Below are positions 12,201-20,054 of a stretch of DNA of 64,000 nucleotides, piece after piece. Within the stretch, counting starts at the first letter, position 1; each line of letters opens with the position of its first letter. The notes under the pieces were generated by a model. The model made no database searches. It was given only the letters and a program-made list of their open reading frames with translations, and was not told where the DNA came from. The position numbers and the translations under genes are program-made. Source of the stretch: Amycolatopsis sp. WAC 01376 (lineage in GTDB: Bacteria > Actinomycetota > Actinomycetes > Mycobacteriales > Pseudonocardiaceae); the NCBI RefSeq assembly GCF_003947415.1, contig NZ_QHKL01000002.1, forward strand, positions 868,001 to 932,000, read 5' to 3'.

Positions 12201-12847
12201 ACGACAGTTTCGCGCTGTTCGCCGCCACGGACCTCAATGCCGGCAACCAGTACGACAACGTGTTCGAGAACCTGACAGTGCTGCTTCCGTGGCGCGCGGC
12301 CGGGCTGGCGGTGTACGGCGGGCACAGCAACACCTTCCGCAACCTCTACATCGCGGACACGCTGACGTACTCGGGGATCACCATCAGCTCGCTCGACTTC
12401 GGCTACCCGTTCCTCGGGTTCGGCCCGCGGCCGACGACCGTCCAGAACGTCTCGCTGGTCCGCGCCGGCGGCCATTTCTGGGGACAGCAGACGTTCCCCG
12501 CGATCTGGCTGTTCTCCGCGTCCAAGGAGTTCCGCGGTATCCGGGTGTCCGATGTGGACATCCAAAGCCCGACGTACAGCGGCATCATGTTCCAGACCAA
12601 GTACACCGGCAACCGGCCGGAGAACCCGGTCGAGGACACGGTGCTGACGAACGTGTCGATCACCGGCGCGCACCGCAGCGGTGACGAGTTCGACGCGAAG
12701 TCGGGGATCGGGATCTGGGTCAACGAACTGCCGGAACCGGGCCAGGGCCCGGCCGTCGGCTCGGCGACGTTCACCGGGCTCACCCTGAGCGACAACGCCG
12801 AGGACATCAGGAACAAGACGAGCACGTTCACGATCAGTCGGAACTGA
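9263..12847 (+). CDS. Secreted multidomain beta-helix glycosidase, GH87/mycodextranase-like
   Basis: The 1194-residue exported protein starts at ATG 9263 (MRTKRLLTRAVTVAALSLLL, an apparent signal peptide) behind GAGGAATGTC. Domains in order are a discoidin (F5/8 type C) domain (about 45-175), a fibronectin III domain (about 180-265), a second discoidin domain (about 275-410), two CARDB-like domains (about 415-640), a carbohydrate-binding region starting MYEAEDGVVAGG (about 650-800), and a parallel beta-helix catalytic region (about 810-1190). The beta-helix motifs ADGVNFTNGSTGNRVTNNEA and STGDDSFALFA put acidic residues where GH87 alpha-1,3-glucanases have their catalytic Asp cluster. Another pectate-lyase-fold family is possible. 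Confidence 0.7.
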   Translation: MRTKRLLTRAVTVAALSLLLAPPAIAANGAPVPAAVVTPAAAEAADATYTASSQLPGYAVSNVGDGNQATYWESTNNQFPQWIQADLGAATNIARLVLKLPSGWESRTQTFAVQGSANGTSFSDLVPSAGHRFDPATGNTVTLDVTGNTRFVRLNITANTGWPAAQLSEFEVHGPAGGDTQPPSAPGNLTYTEPSSGKIRLTWSASTDNTGVTGYDVYANGQLRGSGAGDVLTYTDDQPDSATVAYAVRARDAAGNQSASSGTVTRTGTRAGTNLALGKPITASSVQHGYVAANANDDSVTTYWEGAAYPNQLTVALGSNADLDRVVVKLNPDPAWAQRTQTIAVEGRDQGAAAFTTLVPAQTYTFTPSSGNTVTIPVGGRAADIRLRITANSGAPGGQAAEFQVFGVPAPNPDLTVSGVSWSPQNPVETDAITVSATVRNAGTAASGATDVNLYLGTTKVGTAPVGALAGGASATVSADIGTREAGSHQLTAKVDEANTVVEQDESNNSYTGSTALVVSPVQSSDLVAATAWSPGNPTAGDTVTFTATVRNQGTVASAGGAHGVTVTITDQNGVVVKTLTGSYTGAIAAGATAPPVNAGTWTAGNGRYTVKTVVANDTNELPAKQGNNTSTQALFVGRGANMPYDMYEAEDGVVAGGASVIGPNRKIGDLAGEASGRKAVTLNSTGSSVEFTTRAATNTLVTRFSMPDAAGGGGQNSTLNVYVDGTFLKAIDLTSRHAWLYGPEASPQNSPGAGPARHIYDEASMLLGTTVPAGHRIKLQKDDGNGLNYAIDFVNFELATAAANPDPARYAVPAGFTQQDVQAALDKVRQDPNLTGVFLPPGQYPMTGKVTVYGKPVTVLGAGPWFTRFTAPAGQENTDIGFDAQASASGSTFGGFAVFGNYTSRIDGPGKVFNFTNVTNMTIDDIWVEHQMCLLWATNVDNTTVKNSRIRDMFADGVNFTNGSTGNRVTNNEARSTGDDSFALFAATDLNAGNQYDNVFENLTVLLPWRAAGLAVYGGHSNTFRNLYIADTLTYSGITISSLDFGYPFLGFGPRPTTVQNVSLVRAGGHFWGQQTFPAIWLFSASKEFRGIRVSDVDIQSPTYSGIMFQTKYTGNRPENPVEDTVLTNVSITGAHRSGDEFDAKSGIGIWVNELPEPGQGPAVGSATFTGLTLSDNAEDIRNKTSTFTISRN

Positions 12848-12854
12848 GCGACCG

Positions 12855-12902
12855 CCTCGTGAGTGGTAAGTGACGTTCTAACGACACTTACCACTCACGA
12901 GG
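12855..12902. terminator. Perfect 18-bp hairpin downstream of the glycosidase gene
   Basis: CCTCGTGAGTGGTAAGTG (12855-12872) is repeated as a perfect reverse complement at 12885-12902 around a 12-base loop. It begins eight bases after the stop codon and probably terminates transcription. It belongs to a set of unusually long perfect hairpins at gene ends in this window. Confidence 0.7.
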
Positions 12903-12935
12903 TCCAGTACCGGCGATGTCACGTGATCTGCCGCC

Positions 12936-12991
12936 CAATCACGCGTGTCGTCCATCCAGTCACGCGTGTCGTCCGTTCAATCACGCGAAAC
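12936..12991. repeat. Second cluster of the CACGCGTGTCGTCC repeat
   Basis: Two copies of TCACGCGTGTCGTCC are followed by the tail TCACGCGAAACC, the same order seen in the right half of the repeat at 997-1152. Only one orientation is present here. It lies between a hairpin and the promoter region of a TetR gene, and no gene is apparent within it. Confidence 0.75.
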
Positions 12992-13069
12992 CGCCACTCG
13001 AGCTCCCGGCAGCACGTACCTGAGCCACCTGCGGTCCAACCGTCCTTACCACTCGCGAGGCACGTTGCT

Positions 13070-13090
13070 GAAGTGCGGAATCCGTGCTTC
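13070..13090. promoter_or_regulatory. Possible TetR self-operator
   Basis: GAAGTGCGGA and TCCGTGCTTC form a 10-bp inverted repeat with two mismatches around a central A, ending 10 bases before the TetR start. Autoregulatory TetR proteins often bind such a site at their own promoter. The call rests on symmetry and position only. Confidence 0.45.
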
Positions 13091-13100
13091 ACTCTTTGGC

Positions 13101-13700
13101 GTGCCGTACCGACGCACCCCGAAGACGCAGGCAAGACTGGACTCCCAGCGAGGGGAGATCCTGGTCGCGGCCATCGCGCTGCTGGCCGAGACCGGCTACG
13201 CGGGCTGCTCCATGGCCGCGGTCGCGGCGCGGGCGGGCGTCGGCACCGGCAGCGTGTACCGGCAGTTCCCGTCGAAGGCCGACCTCGTCGTCGAGGTCTT
13301 CCGCGAGGTGGTCTCCCGGGAGGTCGACGCCGTCGAAGCCGCCGCGTCCGAAGGCGACGTCCGGGAGCGGGTGGTCGCGGTGATCGAGACCTTCGCCGGC
13401 CGGGCGTTGAAGGCACCGAGGCTGGCGTACGCGTTGCTGGCCGAACCGGTCGACGCCGTCGTGGAGGCCGAACGGCTCGTCTTCCGCCGCGCGTTCCGCG
13501 AGGTCATCGCGAGGAACATCGCCGACGGCGTCCAAAAAGGACTGCTGCCGCGGCAGGACGCGGAAGCGACCGCCGCGGCGCTCGTCGGCGCGGGGGCGGA
13601 AATGCTGGTCGGGCCGCTGGCCGGGGAAAGCGGGCCGGACACGATCCCGCATCTGGTCACGTTCACCCTTCGGGCGCTGGGAGGCTCCGATGGAGCTTGA
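13101..13700 (+). CDS. TetR-family regulator
   Basis: The 199-residue protein has a GTG start ([18 protein letters not shown]). An N-terminal helix-turn-helix (residues about 15-60) carries [22 protein letters not shown] and [20 protein letters not shown]. The C-terminal ligand domain is mostly helical. Its end overlaps the crotonase gene by 11 bases, so the two are translationally coupled. It probably controls the four-gene operon at 13101-15733. The upstream frame is open but reads through repeat DNA and has no conserved sequence, which decided the start. Confidence 0.88.
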   Translation: MPYRRTPKTQARLDSQRGEILVAAIALLAETGYAGCSMAAVAARAGVGTGSVYRQFPSKADLVVEVFREVVSREVDAVEAAASEGDVRERVVAVIETFAGRALKAPRLAYALLAEPVDAVVEAERLVFRRAFREVIARNIADGVQKGLLPRQDAEATAAALVGAGAEMLVGPLAGESGPDTIPHLVTFTLRALGGSDGA

Positions 13701-14571
13701 GACGCTCACTTACCGCGTCGAAGACCGGAAGGCCTATCTGACGTTGAACCGCCCCGAGCGGCTCAACGCGATCAACGACGTCATGCCCGGCGAGATCCGG
13801 CAGGCCGTGGAGCTGGCGAACGAGGACGACGCTGTCCGCGTGATCGTGGTGCGCGGCGAAGGCCGGTCCTTCTGCGCCGGATACGACCTCAAACAGTTCG
13901 CGGAGGAAGACGCCGAAGGCCGCTGGAACCAGGGCCCGGTCTGGGATCCGGTCAAGGACTACCGGGTGATGAAGCGCAACACCGACGACTTCTTCAGCCT
14001 GTGGCGGTCGCTGAAGCCCACCATCTGCCAGGTGCAGGGACACGCGATCGCCGGCGGCAGCGACATCGCGCTGTCGTGCGACGTGCTGATCATGGCGGCC
14101 GACGCGCGCATCGGCTATCCGCCCGCACGGGTGTGGGGCTGCCCGACGACGGGGATGTGGGTGTACCGCGTCGGCGCTCAGCGCGCGAAGCGGATGCTGC
14201 TCACCGGAGACACCATCGACGGCACCACTGCTGCGGAGTGGGGACTCGCGCTCGAGGCGGTGGAGCCCGGACGGCTCGAAGCCGCCGTCGAGGAACTGGC
14301 CGACCGGATGGCGGGAGTGCCGACGAACCAGCTTGTAATGCAGAAGCTGATGATCAACCAGGCCTACGACAACATGGGCCTCTCCGGCACGCAGACGCTC
14401 GCGACGCTTTTCGACGGCATCACCCGGCACACCCCGGAAGGCCGCTGGTTCCGCGAATTCGCCGAACGCGATGGTTTCCACGAGGCGGTGGCCTACCGCG
14501 ATTCCGGACAGGTCATCCCGGACGGTGGCGGACCGCTGCCGGAGCACACGGATCCGAGGAGGTCGTCTTGA
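13690..14571 (+). CDS. Enoyl-CoA hydratase/isomerase (crotonase) family protein
   Basis: The 293-residue protein carries crotonase oxyanion-hole blocks: [12 protein letters not shown] near residue 60 and [20 protein letters not shown] near residue 118. By alignment from memory, the two catalytic Glu residues of true enoyl-CoA hydratases are replaced, the first by Asp (GGSD) and the second in the [10 protein letters not shown] region. Hydratase activity is therefore doubtful, and another crotonase reaction is likely. It is cotranscribed with a TetR gene (11-base overlap) and an AurF-like oxygenase gene (4-base overlap). The pathway is unknown. Confidence 0.85.
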   Translation: MELETLTYRVEDRKAYLTLNRPERLNAINDVMPGEIRQAVELANEDDAVRVIVVRGEGRSFCAGYDLKQFAEEDAEGRWNQGPVWDPVKDYRVMKRNTDDFFSLWRSLKPTICQVQGHAIAGGSDIALSCDVLIMAADARIGYPPARVWGCPTTGMWVYRVGAQRAKRMLLTGDTIDGTTAAEWGLALEAVEPGRLEAAVEELADRMAGVPTNQLVMQKLMINQAYDNMGLSGTQTLATLFDGITRHTPEGRWFREFAERDGFHEAVAYRDSGQVIPDGGGPLPEHTDPRRSS

Positions 14572-15458
14572 CCGCGAACGCCGAAAGCGAACGTGTCGCC
14601 GAGCGCCTGCAGCGCTCCTCCGCACGGCTTTCCTACGACCCGGACGTCGACGTCGACTGGCTGGCACCGCTGGTCGAAGGAGCGTACGGCAAGGCCCCGG
14701 AACGATGTTCCTTGTACGGCACCGAATTGTGGGAACGTCTCGACGAAAGTCAGCGCGCCGAGCTGAGCCGTCAGGAGGCCGCGGCCGCCGCGGCGTCGGG
14801 TATCTGGTTCGAGCTGATCCTCATGCAGGGCCTCGTGCGCCACGTCTACAACAGCGACCCGACGACGCACAACGCCCAGTACGCGCTCACCGAGATCGCC
14901 GACGAATGCCGTCACAGCACCATGTTCGCCCGCTCGATCGTGAAGAGCGGCGGCGTCGTCCGGCGCCCGAGCCGCTCGGCGCACCGCGCGGGCAAGGTGT
15001 TCGGCGCGATCTGCGGTCCGGCGTTGCTGTTCGCCGGGGCCATCTACGTCGAAGAACTCGCCGACGGCATGCAGCGCGAGATGATGCGTGACTCCAGCCT
15101 GCAACCGATGACCCGGATGATCTCCCGGATCCACGTCATCGAAGAGGCACGCCACATCAGCTTCGCGAAGGACGAATTGGGCCGGGCCTGGGCAAGGCAC
15201 GGCCGCGTCGGCCGCGAACTGATCCGCTGGGCGATCGCCAGCATGGCCTACGTCGCGACGTCGGAGCTGTTGCACCCCAAGGCATACACCGCTGTCGGAC
15301 TCGATCCCCGCGAAGCCCGCCAGGTCGCCGCCGCGAATCCGCACTGGCGCCGGACCAAGGCGTCGTGGGCGGCCAAGGCCGTCGAACACTTCACCGAGAT
15401 CGGCCTCATCGGCGGCCAGAGCCGCCGGCTCTGGCGCCGCGCCGGCGTCCTCGACTGA
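14568..15458 (+). CDS. AurF-like diiron oxygenase
   Basis: The 296-residue protein uses a TTG start overlapping the crotonase stop, behind GAGGAGG. It has two Glu-x-x-His metal motifs, [12 protein letters not shown] near residue 115 and [14 protein letters not shown] near 200, as in AurF-type (p-aminobenzoate N-oxygenase) non-haem diiron enzymes. A hydrophobic stretch ([19 protein letters not shown]) lies between them. The family includes N-oxygenases and many uncharacterised actinobacterial members. Its neighbour is an acyl-CoA-type enzyme, so an oxidation on a CoA-linked or lipid substrate is possible. That is inference. Confidence 0.8.
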   Translation: MTANAESERVAERLQRSSARLSYDPDVDVDWLAPLVEGAYGKAPERCSLYGTELWERLDESQRAELSRQEAAAAAASGIWFELILMQGLVRHVYNSDPTTHNAQYALTEIADECRHSTMFARSIVKSGGVVRRPSRSAHRAGKVFGAICGPALLFAGAIYVEELADGMQREMMRDSSLQPMTRMISRIHVIEEARHISFAKDELGRAWARHGRVGRELIRWAIASMAYVATSELLHPKAYTAVGLDPREARQVAAANPHWRRTKASWAAKAVEHFTEIGLIGGQSRRLWRRAGVLD

Positions 15459-15475
15459 ACAAGGAAGGCAACTCC

Positions 15476-15733
15476 ATGTCCTCACGCACCGGCAAGGTCC
15501 TCGGCCTCGGCATCGCCGCGACCGGTCTCGCCCACTTCGCCGCTCCGGCGGCCTTCGAGCCCGTCACGCGGATGGCCTTCGCCGACGACGTCCGCAACTG
15601 GACCTACCGCAACGGCGCCACCGAAGTCGCCATCGGCCTGGCGATCGCGGCCCGCCCCACCAGGAAGGCCGGGTTCGCCGGACTGGCCGTCTACGCCGGT
15701 TGGCTGGCGAAGCGAGTCCTCGCCCGGCGCTGA
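15476..15733 (+). CDS. Small membrane protein of the AurF-like operon
   Basis: The 85-residue protein starts at ATG 15476 behind AAGGAAGG, 17 bases after the oxygenase gene. It has hydrophobic stretches near residues 7-25 (VLGLGIAATGLAHFAAPAAF) and near 50-78 (ATEVAIGLAIAA; FAGLAVYAGWLA), so it is probably a small integral membrane protein. No enzymatic motif is visible. Its position suggests it belongs to the same operon. Function unknown. Confidence 0.65.
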   Translation: MSSRTGKVLGLGIAATGLAHFAAPAAFEPVTRMAFADDVRNWTYRNGATEVAIGLAIAARPTRKAGFAGLAVYAGWLAKRVLARR

Positions 15734-15781
15734 CCTGCCGCCGGGACGAAGCTGCCGTCACCGGCGGTATCTCGTAGGGTG

Positions 15782-16549
15782 ATGGTTCCGGGTGTCAGCT
15801 CGGATGGCCCGCGGCGGACGAGGAGCACGGCGGTGGATGGGCGGCATCGGGGACCGTTGTGGCGGGCCATTGCCTCCGCCGAGGATGTGGCGGGTCGCCG
15901 TGACAGCTGGGCACAGACCGTCTGTCTCGCCTGTGTGGAGACTTTCGACCGGGTGGACGCGGCGATCCTGGCGTTGCGGGGTGGTTCGCACGCCGAGGAG
16001 GTTTTGGGCGCCAGCGACCCTTGGGCCGCCGACCTGGCGGAAGCGCAGTACACCGTCGGCGAGGGTCCTGGCGTGGAGGCGTTCGCCGCTGGAACCCCGG
16101 TGCTGGTCTCCGACCTCAGGGTCGAGCAGGTGCGCTGGCCGGGTTTCGCGCAGGCCGCCCTCGACGGCGGGGTGGCGGCGATGTTCGCGTTCCCGCTCCA
16201 GTTCGGGGCCATCCGGCTCGGCACCCTGGAACTGATCCGCCGCGGCCCCGGCGGGCTGCCCAGCGACGAACTGAGGGATGCCGTGCTGGCGGCGGACCTC
16301 GGTGCCGCGGCGCTGTTGCGGCAGGCGAGGACGGCCGAGGTCGAAGGCCACGAATTCGCCCCGGATCCGGTGCGGTCGTTCCAGGATGTCAATGTGGCCA
16401 CCGGCATGCTCGCCGCCCAGCTGCACATCGGCCTGGATGATGCCTTCACCCGGTTGAGGGCGCACGCTTACGGGCGGAACCGGTCGATCCTGGACGTCGC
16501 CCGTGATGTGCTGGACCGGCGCATCGTCCTGGACGAGCTCGCCGAATGA
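15782..16549 (+). CDS. GAF and ANTAR domain regulator
   Basis: This protein of about 255 residues has an N-terminal GAF domain (about 30-165), with the conserved block AQYTVGEGPGVEAFAAGTPV. A C-terminal ANTAR-like domain contains DVNVATGMLAAQLHIGLDD and AFTRLRAHAYGRN. The usual ANTAR AKG tripeptide is replaced by ATG, so RNA binding may be altered. The start is either GTG 15779 or ATG 15782, and no strong ribosome binding site distinguishes them. It is the first of two same-strand GAF proteins, and its end overlaps an ATG of the next frame. Confidence 0.8.
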   Translation: MVPGVSSDGPRRTRSTAVDGRHRGPLWRAIASAEDVAGRRDSWAQTVCLACVETFDRVDAAILALRGGSHAEEVLGASDPWAADLAEAQYTVGEGPGVEAFAAGTPVLVSDLRVEQVRWPGFAQAALDGGVAAMFAFPLQFGAIRLGTLELIRRGPGGLPSDELRDAVLAADLGAAALLRQARTAEVEGHEFAPDPVRSFQDVNVATGMLAAQLHIGLDDAFTRLRAHAYGRNRSILDVARDVLDRRIVLDELAE

Positions 16550-16569
16550 ACCGTCGACCTGGAGGAAAC

Positions 16570-17319
16570 ATGAGTCGCCACCGAAGGGCTGACGGCGGTC
16601 CCGGCACACTGCCCGCCGATCTGACCGAGGCCTTGGCCGCCATCACCGCCCGGCTGGTCAACACCCCGGACAACGCCTCCGTACTGCGCCTGATCACCGA
16701 GGTCGGTACGGATCTGCTCGGCGCGTCCGCGACCGGCGTACTGCTGGTCCGGCCCGGCGGCGGGTTGGACGTGGTGGCCGCGTCCGACGGGAAGGCGCGG
16801 TTCCTGGAGTCGCTGCAAACGGACATCGATCAGGGACCGTGTGTCGATTCCATCGCGTCGGCCACCCTGATCACTTCGCCCGACTTGTCGGCAGATCGGA
16901 CGAAGTGGCCGGACTTCGTGCCCGCCGCGCTCGCGGCCGGATTCCGTTCGGCGGTCGCGGTGCCGATGAGGCTGGACGAACGGGCGGTGGGCGGGTTCAA
17001 CCTGCTCTACGACACCGAAACGGTGTTCGAGCGGTGGCAGCTGGAACTGGGGCAGGTGGTGGCGGATCTGGCGGTGCTCGCGCTGGTGCAGGAACGCGGC
17101 GAGCGCCGTGCGGACCGGTTCCTCGAAACCACGGTCACCGCGCTCAACGACCGGGTCCAGTTCGGCCAGGCCGTCGGCGTCGTGGCGGGAACACTCGGCA
17201 TCGAGCCCGCGGCCGCTCATGCCGCGATCCTCGGCTACGCGACCGAACACGCCCTCGCGCTGCGCGACGTCACGGGAGCGATCACCGACGGCTCACTCGA
17301 CCCGGCGAACCTGACCTAG
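16570..17319 (+). CDS. GAF domain protein with degenerate ANTAR tail
   Basis: The 249-residue protein starts at ATG 16570 behind a strong GGAGGAAAC site, chosen over the in-frame ATG 16546 that overlaps the previous stop. A GAF domain spans about residues 20-165 (DIDQGPCVDSIASATLITSP). The C-terminus RVQFGQAVGVVAGTLGIEPA has the ANTAR helical layout but lacks its key residues. The protein is cotranscribed with the GAF-ANTAR gene just upstream and may have lost RNA binding, acting instead as a sensor partner. Confidence 0.78.
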   Translation: MSRHRRADGGPGTLPADLTEALAAITARLVNTPDNASVLRLITEVGTDLLGASATGVLLVRPGGGLDVVAASDGKARFLESLQTDIDQGPCVDSIASATLITSPDLSADRTKWPDFVPAALAAGFRSAVAVPMRLDERAVGGFNLLYDTETVFERWQLELGQVVADLAVLALVQERGERRADRFLETTVTALNDRVQFGQAVGVVAGTLGIEPAAAHAAILGYATEHALALRDVTGAITDGSLDPANLT

Positions 17320-17561
17320 ACCCAGCCCTCGTAATCGGGGTCGGCGGTGCCGTCGGCCTGGGCGTCGACGATGGCCGCGATCCGGACGGCCTCGGCGTCG
17401 CGCCCCGCGTCGATCGCCGCGTTGAGCGCGTGCGCGGTGTCGCAGCCCTGCCAGCCTTGCAGGACACCGACCGCTTCATTGACCGCCGCCCGTCCCTCGA
17501 GCGCCCGGACGAGGCCGGCCGCGGCCTCGAGCAGTTCGGGATCCGGCTTGGGGGAGGTCAT
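17316..17561 (-). CDS. ANTAR-like small protein
   Basis: The 81-residue protein starts at ATG 17561 behind GGTGGGGGC. Nearly all of it resembles a lone ANTAR domain: EGRAAVNEAVGVLQGWQGCD and TAHALNAAIDAGRDAEAVRI. No GAF or receiver domain is attached. Its end overlaps the convergent GAF protein gene by four bases. Stand-alone ANTAR proteins need a partner for signal input, and the neighbouring GAF proteins are candidates. An in-frame ATG at 17579 is an alternative start. Confidence 0.65.
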   Translation of the reverse strand: MTSPKPDPELLEAAAGLVRALEGRAAVNEAVGVLQGWQGCDTAHALNAAIDAGRDAEAVRIAAIVDAQADGTADPDYEGWV

Positions 17562-17603
17562 GCCCCCACCGTCCTCCATCCGGCGTAGGAACACCAGTGG
17601 CGC

Positions 17604-18341
17604 TCAATGGTGTGCTTGGACGATCGCGGTGACGAGCTGCTCGGCGCAGTCGCGGAGTTTGACGTTCTTTCGCTGTGATTGCTCCACCAGGAGCTGGAAG
17701 GCTTCGTCGGCGGAGACGCCGTGTACACCCATGAGGATGCCTTTGGCCTGGTCGATCACGGCGCGGGAGAGCAACGCGGTGGCGAGCTGGTCGGCTTCTT
17801 CCCTGGCGATCCGATACCGGGCGGTGGCCCGCATCGCGCCTTCGACCGCGGTGACGAACAGTTCGAGCAGTACGACGTCGACCTCGCGGTAGGCATGGAC
17901 GTGGAATCCGTAAAGGTTCAGCGAGCCGGTGTGTTCGGCGTCGATCGCCAGCGGCGCCGAGAGGAAACTGGCGACCCCGGCGGACGCGGCCTGTCCGGCG
18001 AACTCGGGCCAGCGAGCGTGCGCGGACCCGACGTCCACCCGGACGATCTGTCTCTTCACCGCGGCTTCCAAACACGGCCCGGCACCGGCACGGTACTGGT
18101 CGGTGTCGATGCCCAGGGCACGTTGATCGGTGCAGGCGGCCGTGGTCGGGACCCCGCCCTTCAGCAGGGTCACACTGACGACGTCCGCGCCGGGAATGAC
18201 GTGGAGCAGCTGGCGGGAGATCACCCGGAGCGCGGTGTCCAGGGCGCCGTCGTCCTCCAGGGACCGGATGAGCGCTTCCAACGCCGCCGTCACGTCGTCC
18301 AGCTGACGGCGGATGCCGGTCGGTTCGTCTGGCGACGACAT
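17604..18341 (-). CDS. GAF and ANTAR domain regulator
   Basis: The 245-residue protein has a GAF domain (about 35-175; YRAGAGPCLEAAVKRQIVRV). Its canonical ANTAR domain carries AVIDQAKGILMGVHGVSADE and AFQLLVEQSQRKN. The AKG motif and following aromatic/hydrophobic pattern are intact, unlike the two proteins on the opposite strand. The start at ATG 18341 is set by the purine-rich GGGGAAAGGGAACC leader. A single transcript with the small ANTAR gene downstream is possible. Confidence 0.85.
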   Translation of the reverse strand: MSSPDEPTGIRRQLDDVTAALEALIRSLEDDGALDTALRVISRQLLHVIPGADVVSVTLLKGGVPTTAACTDQRALGIDTDQYRAGAGPCLEAAVKRQIVRVDVGSAHARWPEFAGQAASAGVASFLSAPLAIDAEHTGSLNLYGFHVHAYREVDVVLLELFVTAVEGAMRATARYRIAREEADQLATALLSRAVIDQAKGILMGVHGVSADEAFQLLVEQSQRKNVKLRDCAEQLVTAIVQAHH

Positions 18342-18606
18342 GGCGGTTCCCTTTCCCCGAACCACCGTGGGGTCGCTCAGGACTCCAAGGTATTGAGAGA
18401 ACCCTGTGTGTTCAAGCCGCCACTGTCGATGACTCAGCGGTCCTGAACGGCCGGCTCTCCCCTGGGAGTTCCACCCTCACCAACGGAAAGCCGGCCGTCC
18501 TGGGGCGCGGTGGGGTGCGTGCACACCGCCCACCGCCGTCGAGGTCCCGCGGGACTCGACGAGCGGCTACCCGCTCTCGGTGGGGTCAAACCCGGCAGTG
18601 CCACAT
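18342..18606. other. Intergenic stretch with a long-range inverted repeat
   Basis: No gene is supported here. ACGGCCGGCT (18447-18456) and its perfect reverse complement AGCCGGCCGT (18489-18498) flank 32 bases. It could be a hairpin end signal or part of an ANTAR-type RNA target upstream of the GAF-ANTAR gene. Nothing else is recognisable. Confidence 0.4.
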
Positions 18607-18876
18607 TCAGGAGAACTCCTTTCTGGCCTTGGTGCCCCCGTCGACCAGGATGTCGACCCCGGTCAGGTAGCCGGGTGCTTCGCCGGCGCAGAACGCGAGA
18701 ACGGACGCGACCTCCTCCGGCCTGCCGAATCGCTTGATCGCCGCCGACTTCACCAGGTCGCCGGCGCCGTGGTTCTCTTCCAGCCGTCCCATCGCGGTAT
18801 CGAAGCTCCCCGGCGAGACGGAAACGACCCGCGCTCCCCGTTCGCCGAACTCGGCCGCGAGGAACCGGCTGTCATC
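18607..18876 (-). pseudogene. Truncated short-chain dehydrogenase (C-terminal remnant)
   Basis: The frame encodes only the last third of a classical SDR: RFLAAEFGERGARVVSVSPG, then IKRFGRPEEVASVLAFCAGE and GYLTGVDILVDGGTKARKEF. The N-terminal Rossmann glycine motif and the catalytic Ser-Tyr-x-x-x-Lys are missing. Upstream sequence in the same frame is not SDR-like. The gene was probably cut down by a deletion, since the open frame runs to 19092 without further homology. It is unlikely to be functional. Confidence 0.75.
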
Positions 18877-19142
18877 CTGGTCCTTCCCGGCTGTCGCCGC
18901 CCGGGTCTGGGGCCCGGTCCGGTCGGGCTCGCCGCTGGCAGGGCGGCCGGGAATGAATCGGCGGGGCGGCTGGTTGTACAGGGTGGTCGTAGTTTTGTGT
19001 GTTCGTGTCACCGCACGCTCGCAAGGAACGTTGTTGCGGGCGCCGCTCTTTTCTCCCTCAGGGATCAGGCAGCCGCGTCGAGAACCGGCCAAGGGTGTAC
19101 CGCACGGTGCGGTCCCCGTAACCAGCCCTATGAGGAGAATAG

Positions 19143-19343
19143 ATGTCTCAGGGAACTGTCAAATGGTTCAACGCGGAAAAGGGCTTCGGCTTCATCGCCC
19201 GCGAGGATGGCCCGGATCTGTTCGTGCACTACTCCGAGATCGAGGGCAACGGCTTCCGTAGCCTCGAGGAGAACCAGCGCGTGACGTTCGACGAGGCCCA
19301 GGGCGCCAAGGGCCCGCAGGCCACCCGCGTCCAAGCGGTCTGA
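19143..19343 (+). CDS. cspA: Cold-shock domain protein (CspA family)
   Basis: The 66-residue protein is one cold-shock domain: [18 protein letters not shown] contains RNP1 (KGFGFI), and DLFVHYSEI contains RNP2. It binds single-stranded RNA and DNA, acts as an RNA chaperone and can act as an antiterminator. AGGAGAATAG precedes ATG 19143. It is monocistronic, with a strong terminator 37 bases after the stop. The region upstream contains a decayed dehydrogenase, so the 5' leader may be long but cannot be defined here. Confidence 0.95.
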   Translation: MSQGTVKWFNAEKGFGFIAREDGPDLFVHYSEIEGNGFRSLEENQRVTFDEAQGAKGPQATRVQAV

Positions 19344-19380
19344 GCCACGGTGGGCGATGCCCGCCATGAATGACACCGGA

Positions 19381-19414
19381 CGAGGGGCCGGCACCACAGG
19401 GTGCCGGCCCCTCG
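19381..19414 (+). terminator. Rho-independent terminator of the cold-shock gene
   Basis: CGAGGGGCCGGCACC and its perfect reverse complement GGTGCCGGCCCCTCG form a 15-bp stem with an ACAG loop, followed by CCTTTTGG. It is a standard intrinsic terminator, 37 bases after the stop codon. Confidence 0.9.
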
Positions 19415-19538
19415 CCTTTTGGCTGCCGTCGGATGAGCTTGCCGGAACGAGTGGTCCGCAGTCTCAGCGTCTTGGGACTGTGGACAGAGAGAACGCAAAA
19501 AATCAGGTTACGGTGATCCGTGACCTGGAGTCTGGGAG

Positions 19539-19552
19539 TGCGCCATCAGGGA
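19539..19552. repeat. Short copy of the tRNA-Lys tail (possible old attachment half-site)
   Basis: TGCGCCATCAGGGA matches the first 14 bases of the 42-bp tRNA-Lys 3'-end repeat found at 21419, 38000, 40614 and 50946. The match stops there. It may be a remnant of an older integration event or chance similarity. It precedes the AT-richer toxin-remnant region. Confidence 0.35.
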
Positions 19553-19594
19553 GACGGTGGCTCCTTCTCTCTGAGTCAACAAGGAGCCACCGTC
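19553..19594. terminator. 14-bp hairpin downstream of the hypothetical gene at 19608
   Basis: GACGGTGGCTCCTT (19553-19566) and AAGGAGCCACCGTC (19581-19594) form a perfect stem around a 14-base loop. It lies 13 bases past the stop codon of the minus-strand gene and probably terminates it. Confidence 0.65.
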
Positions 19595-19607
19595 GCTCAT
19601 CGGTCGT

Positions 19608-19955
19608 TTAATTGGTCAGCTCAAGCTCTTGGGCTTGCTTCACGAGATCGACTAACTCCGTTACAAAGTCGTAGACTTCGTCGTCACCCGGGTACCATTC
19701 GGCAACCGCAGGTAGGAGTGATTCTCGGACTACGGCCATGATCTCTTCAGCTTGCTTGCTTGTGTATACGCTGAGGGAGAAGAAACCGTAGCCTCCTTCG
19801 GCGAAGTGGTGCAGCTTTTCGGAAAGTTTATCGTCCGCAACTTCGCCGGCGATAAATTCAACTACTCGGAGCAGCAGTCCCCGCGAGGGCATCCATGACA
19901 GCATCTGCGGTGGCTGAACGCGCCCCGGTGGTTCTACGATGAAATCTCCGGACAA
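19608..19955 (-). CDS. Hypothetical protein near a toxin remnant
   Basis: The 115-residue acidic protein uses a TTG start at 19955, supported by GAGGTG seven bases upstream. It has no signal peptide or membrane helix. The central part FAEGGYGFFSLSVYTSKQAE and the acidic end VTELVDLVKQAQELELTN suggest a small soluble helical/sheet protein. I do not recognise the family. Codon use is more AT-rich than in the flanking chromosome, and it sits beside a decayed polymorphic-toxin tail, so it may be an orphan immunity gene. That is a guess from context. Confidence 0.6.
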   Translation of the reverse strand: MSGDFIVEPPGRVQPPQMLSWMPSRGLLLRVVEFIAGEVADDKLSEKLHHFAEGGYGFFSLSVYTSKQAEEIMAVVRESLLPAVAEWYPGDDEVYDFVTELVDLVKQAQELELTN

Positions 19956-20054
19956 CTCATTTCACCTCAGGATGAACACGAATGGTTCGTGTGGTCGAAT
20001 AAAGTCCTTGAGTTTTTGGATCTGCCAAGAACTCGTCGTCTGGTCGCGGGTGTG

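Noticed and set aside
9143..12673. 1176-codon minus-strand open frame opposite the glycosidase gene
   Set aside because: Arg/Val/Gly-rich shadow caused by high GC; the plus strand has a signal peptide and clear domains.
18880..19092. 5' part of the frame containing the SDR remnant
   Set aside because: No SDR homology, no Rossmann motif; only the last third is dehydrogenase-like.
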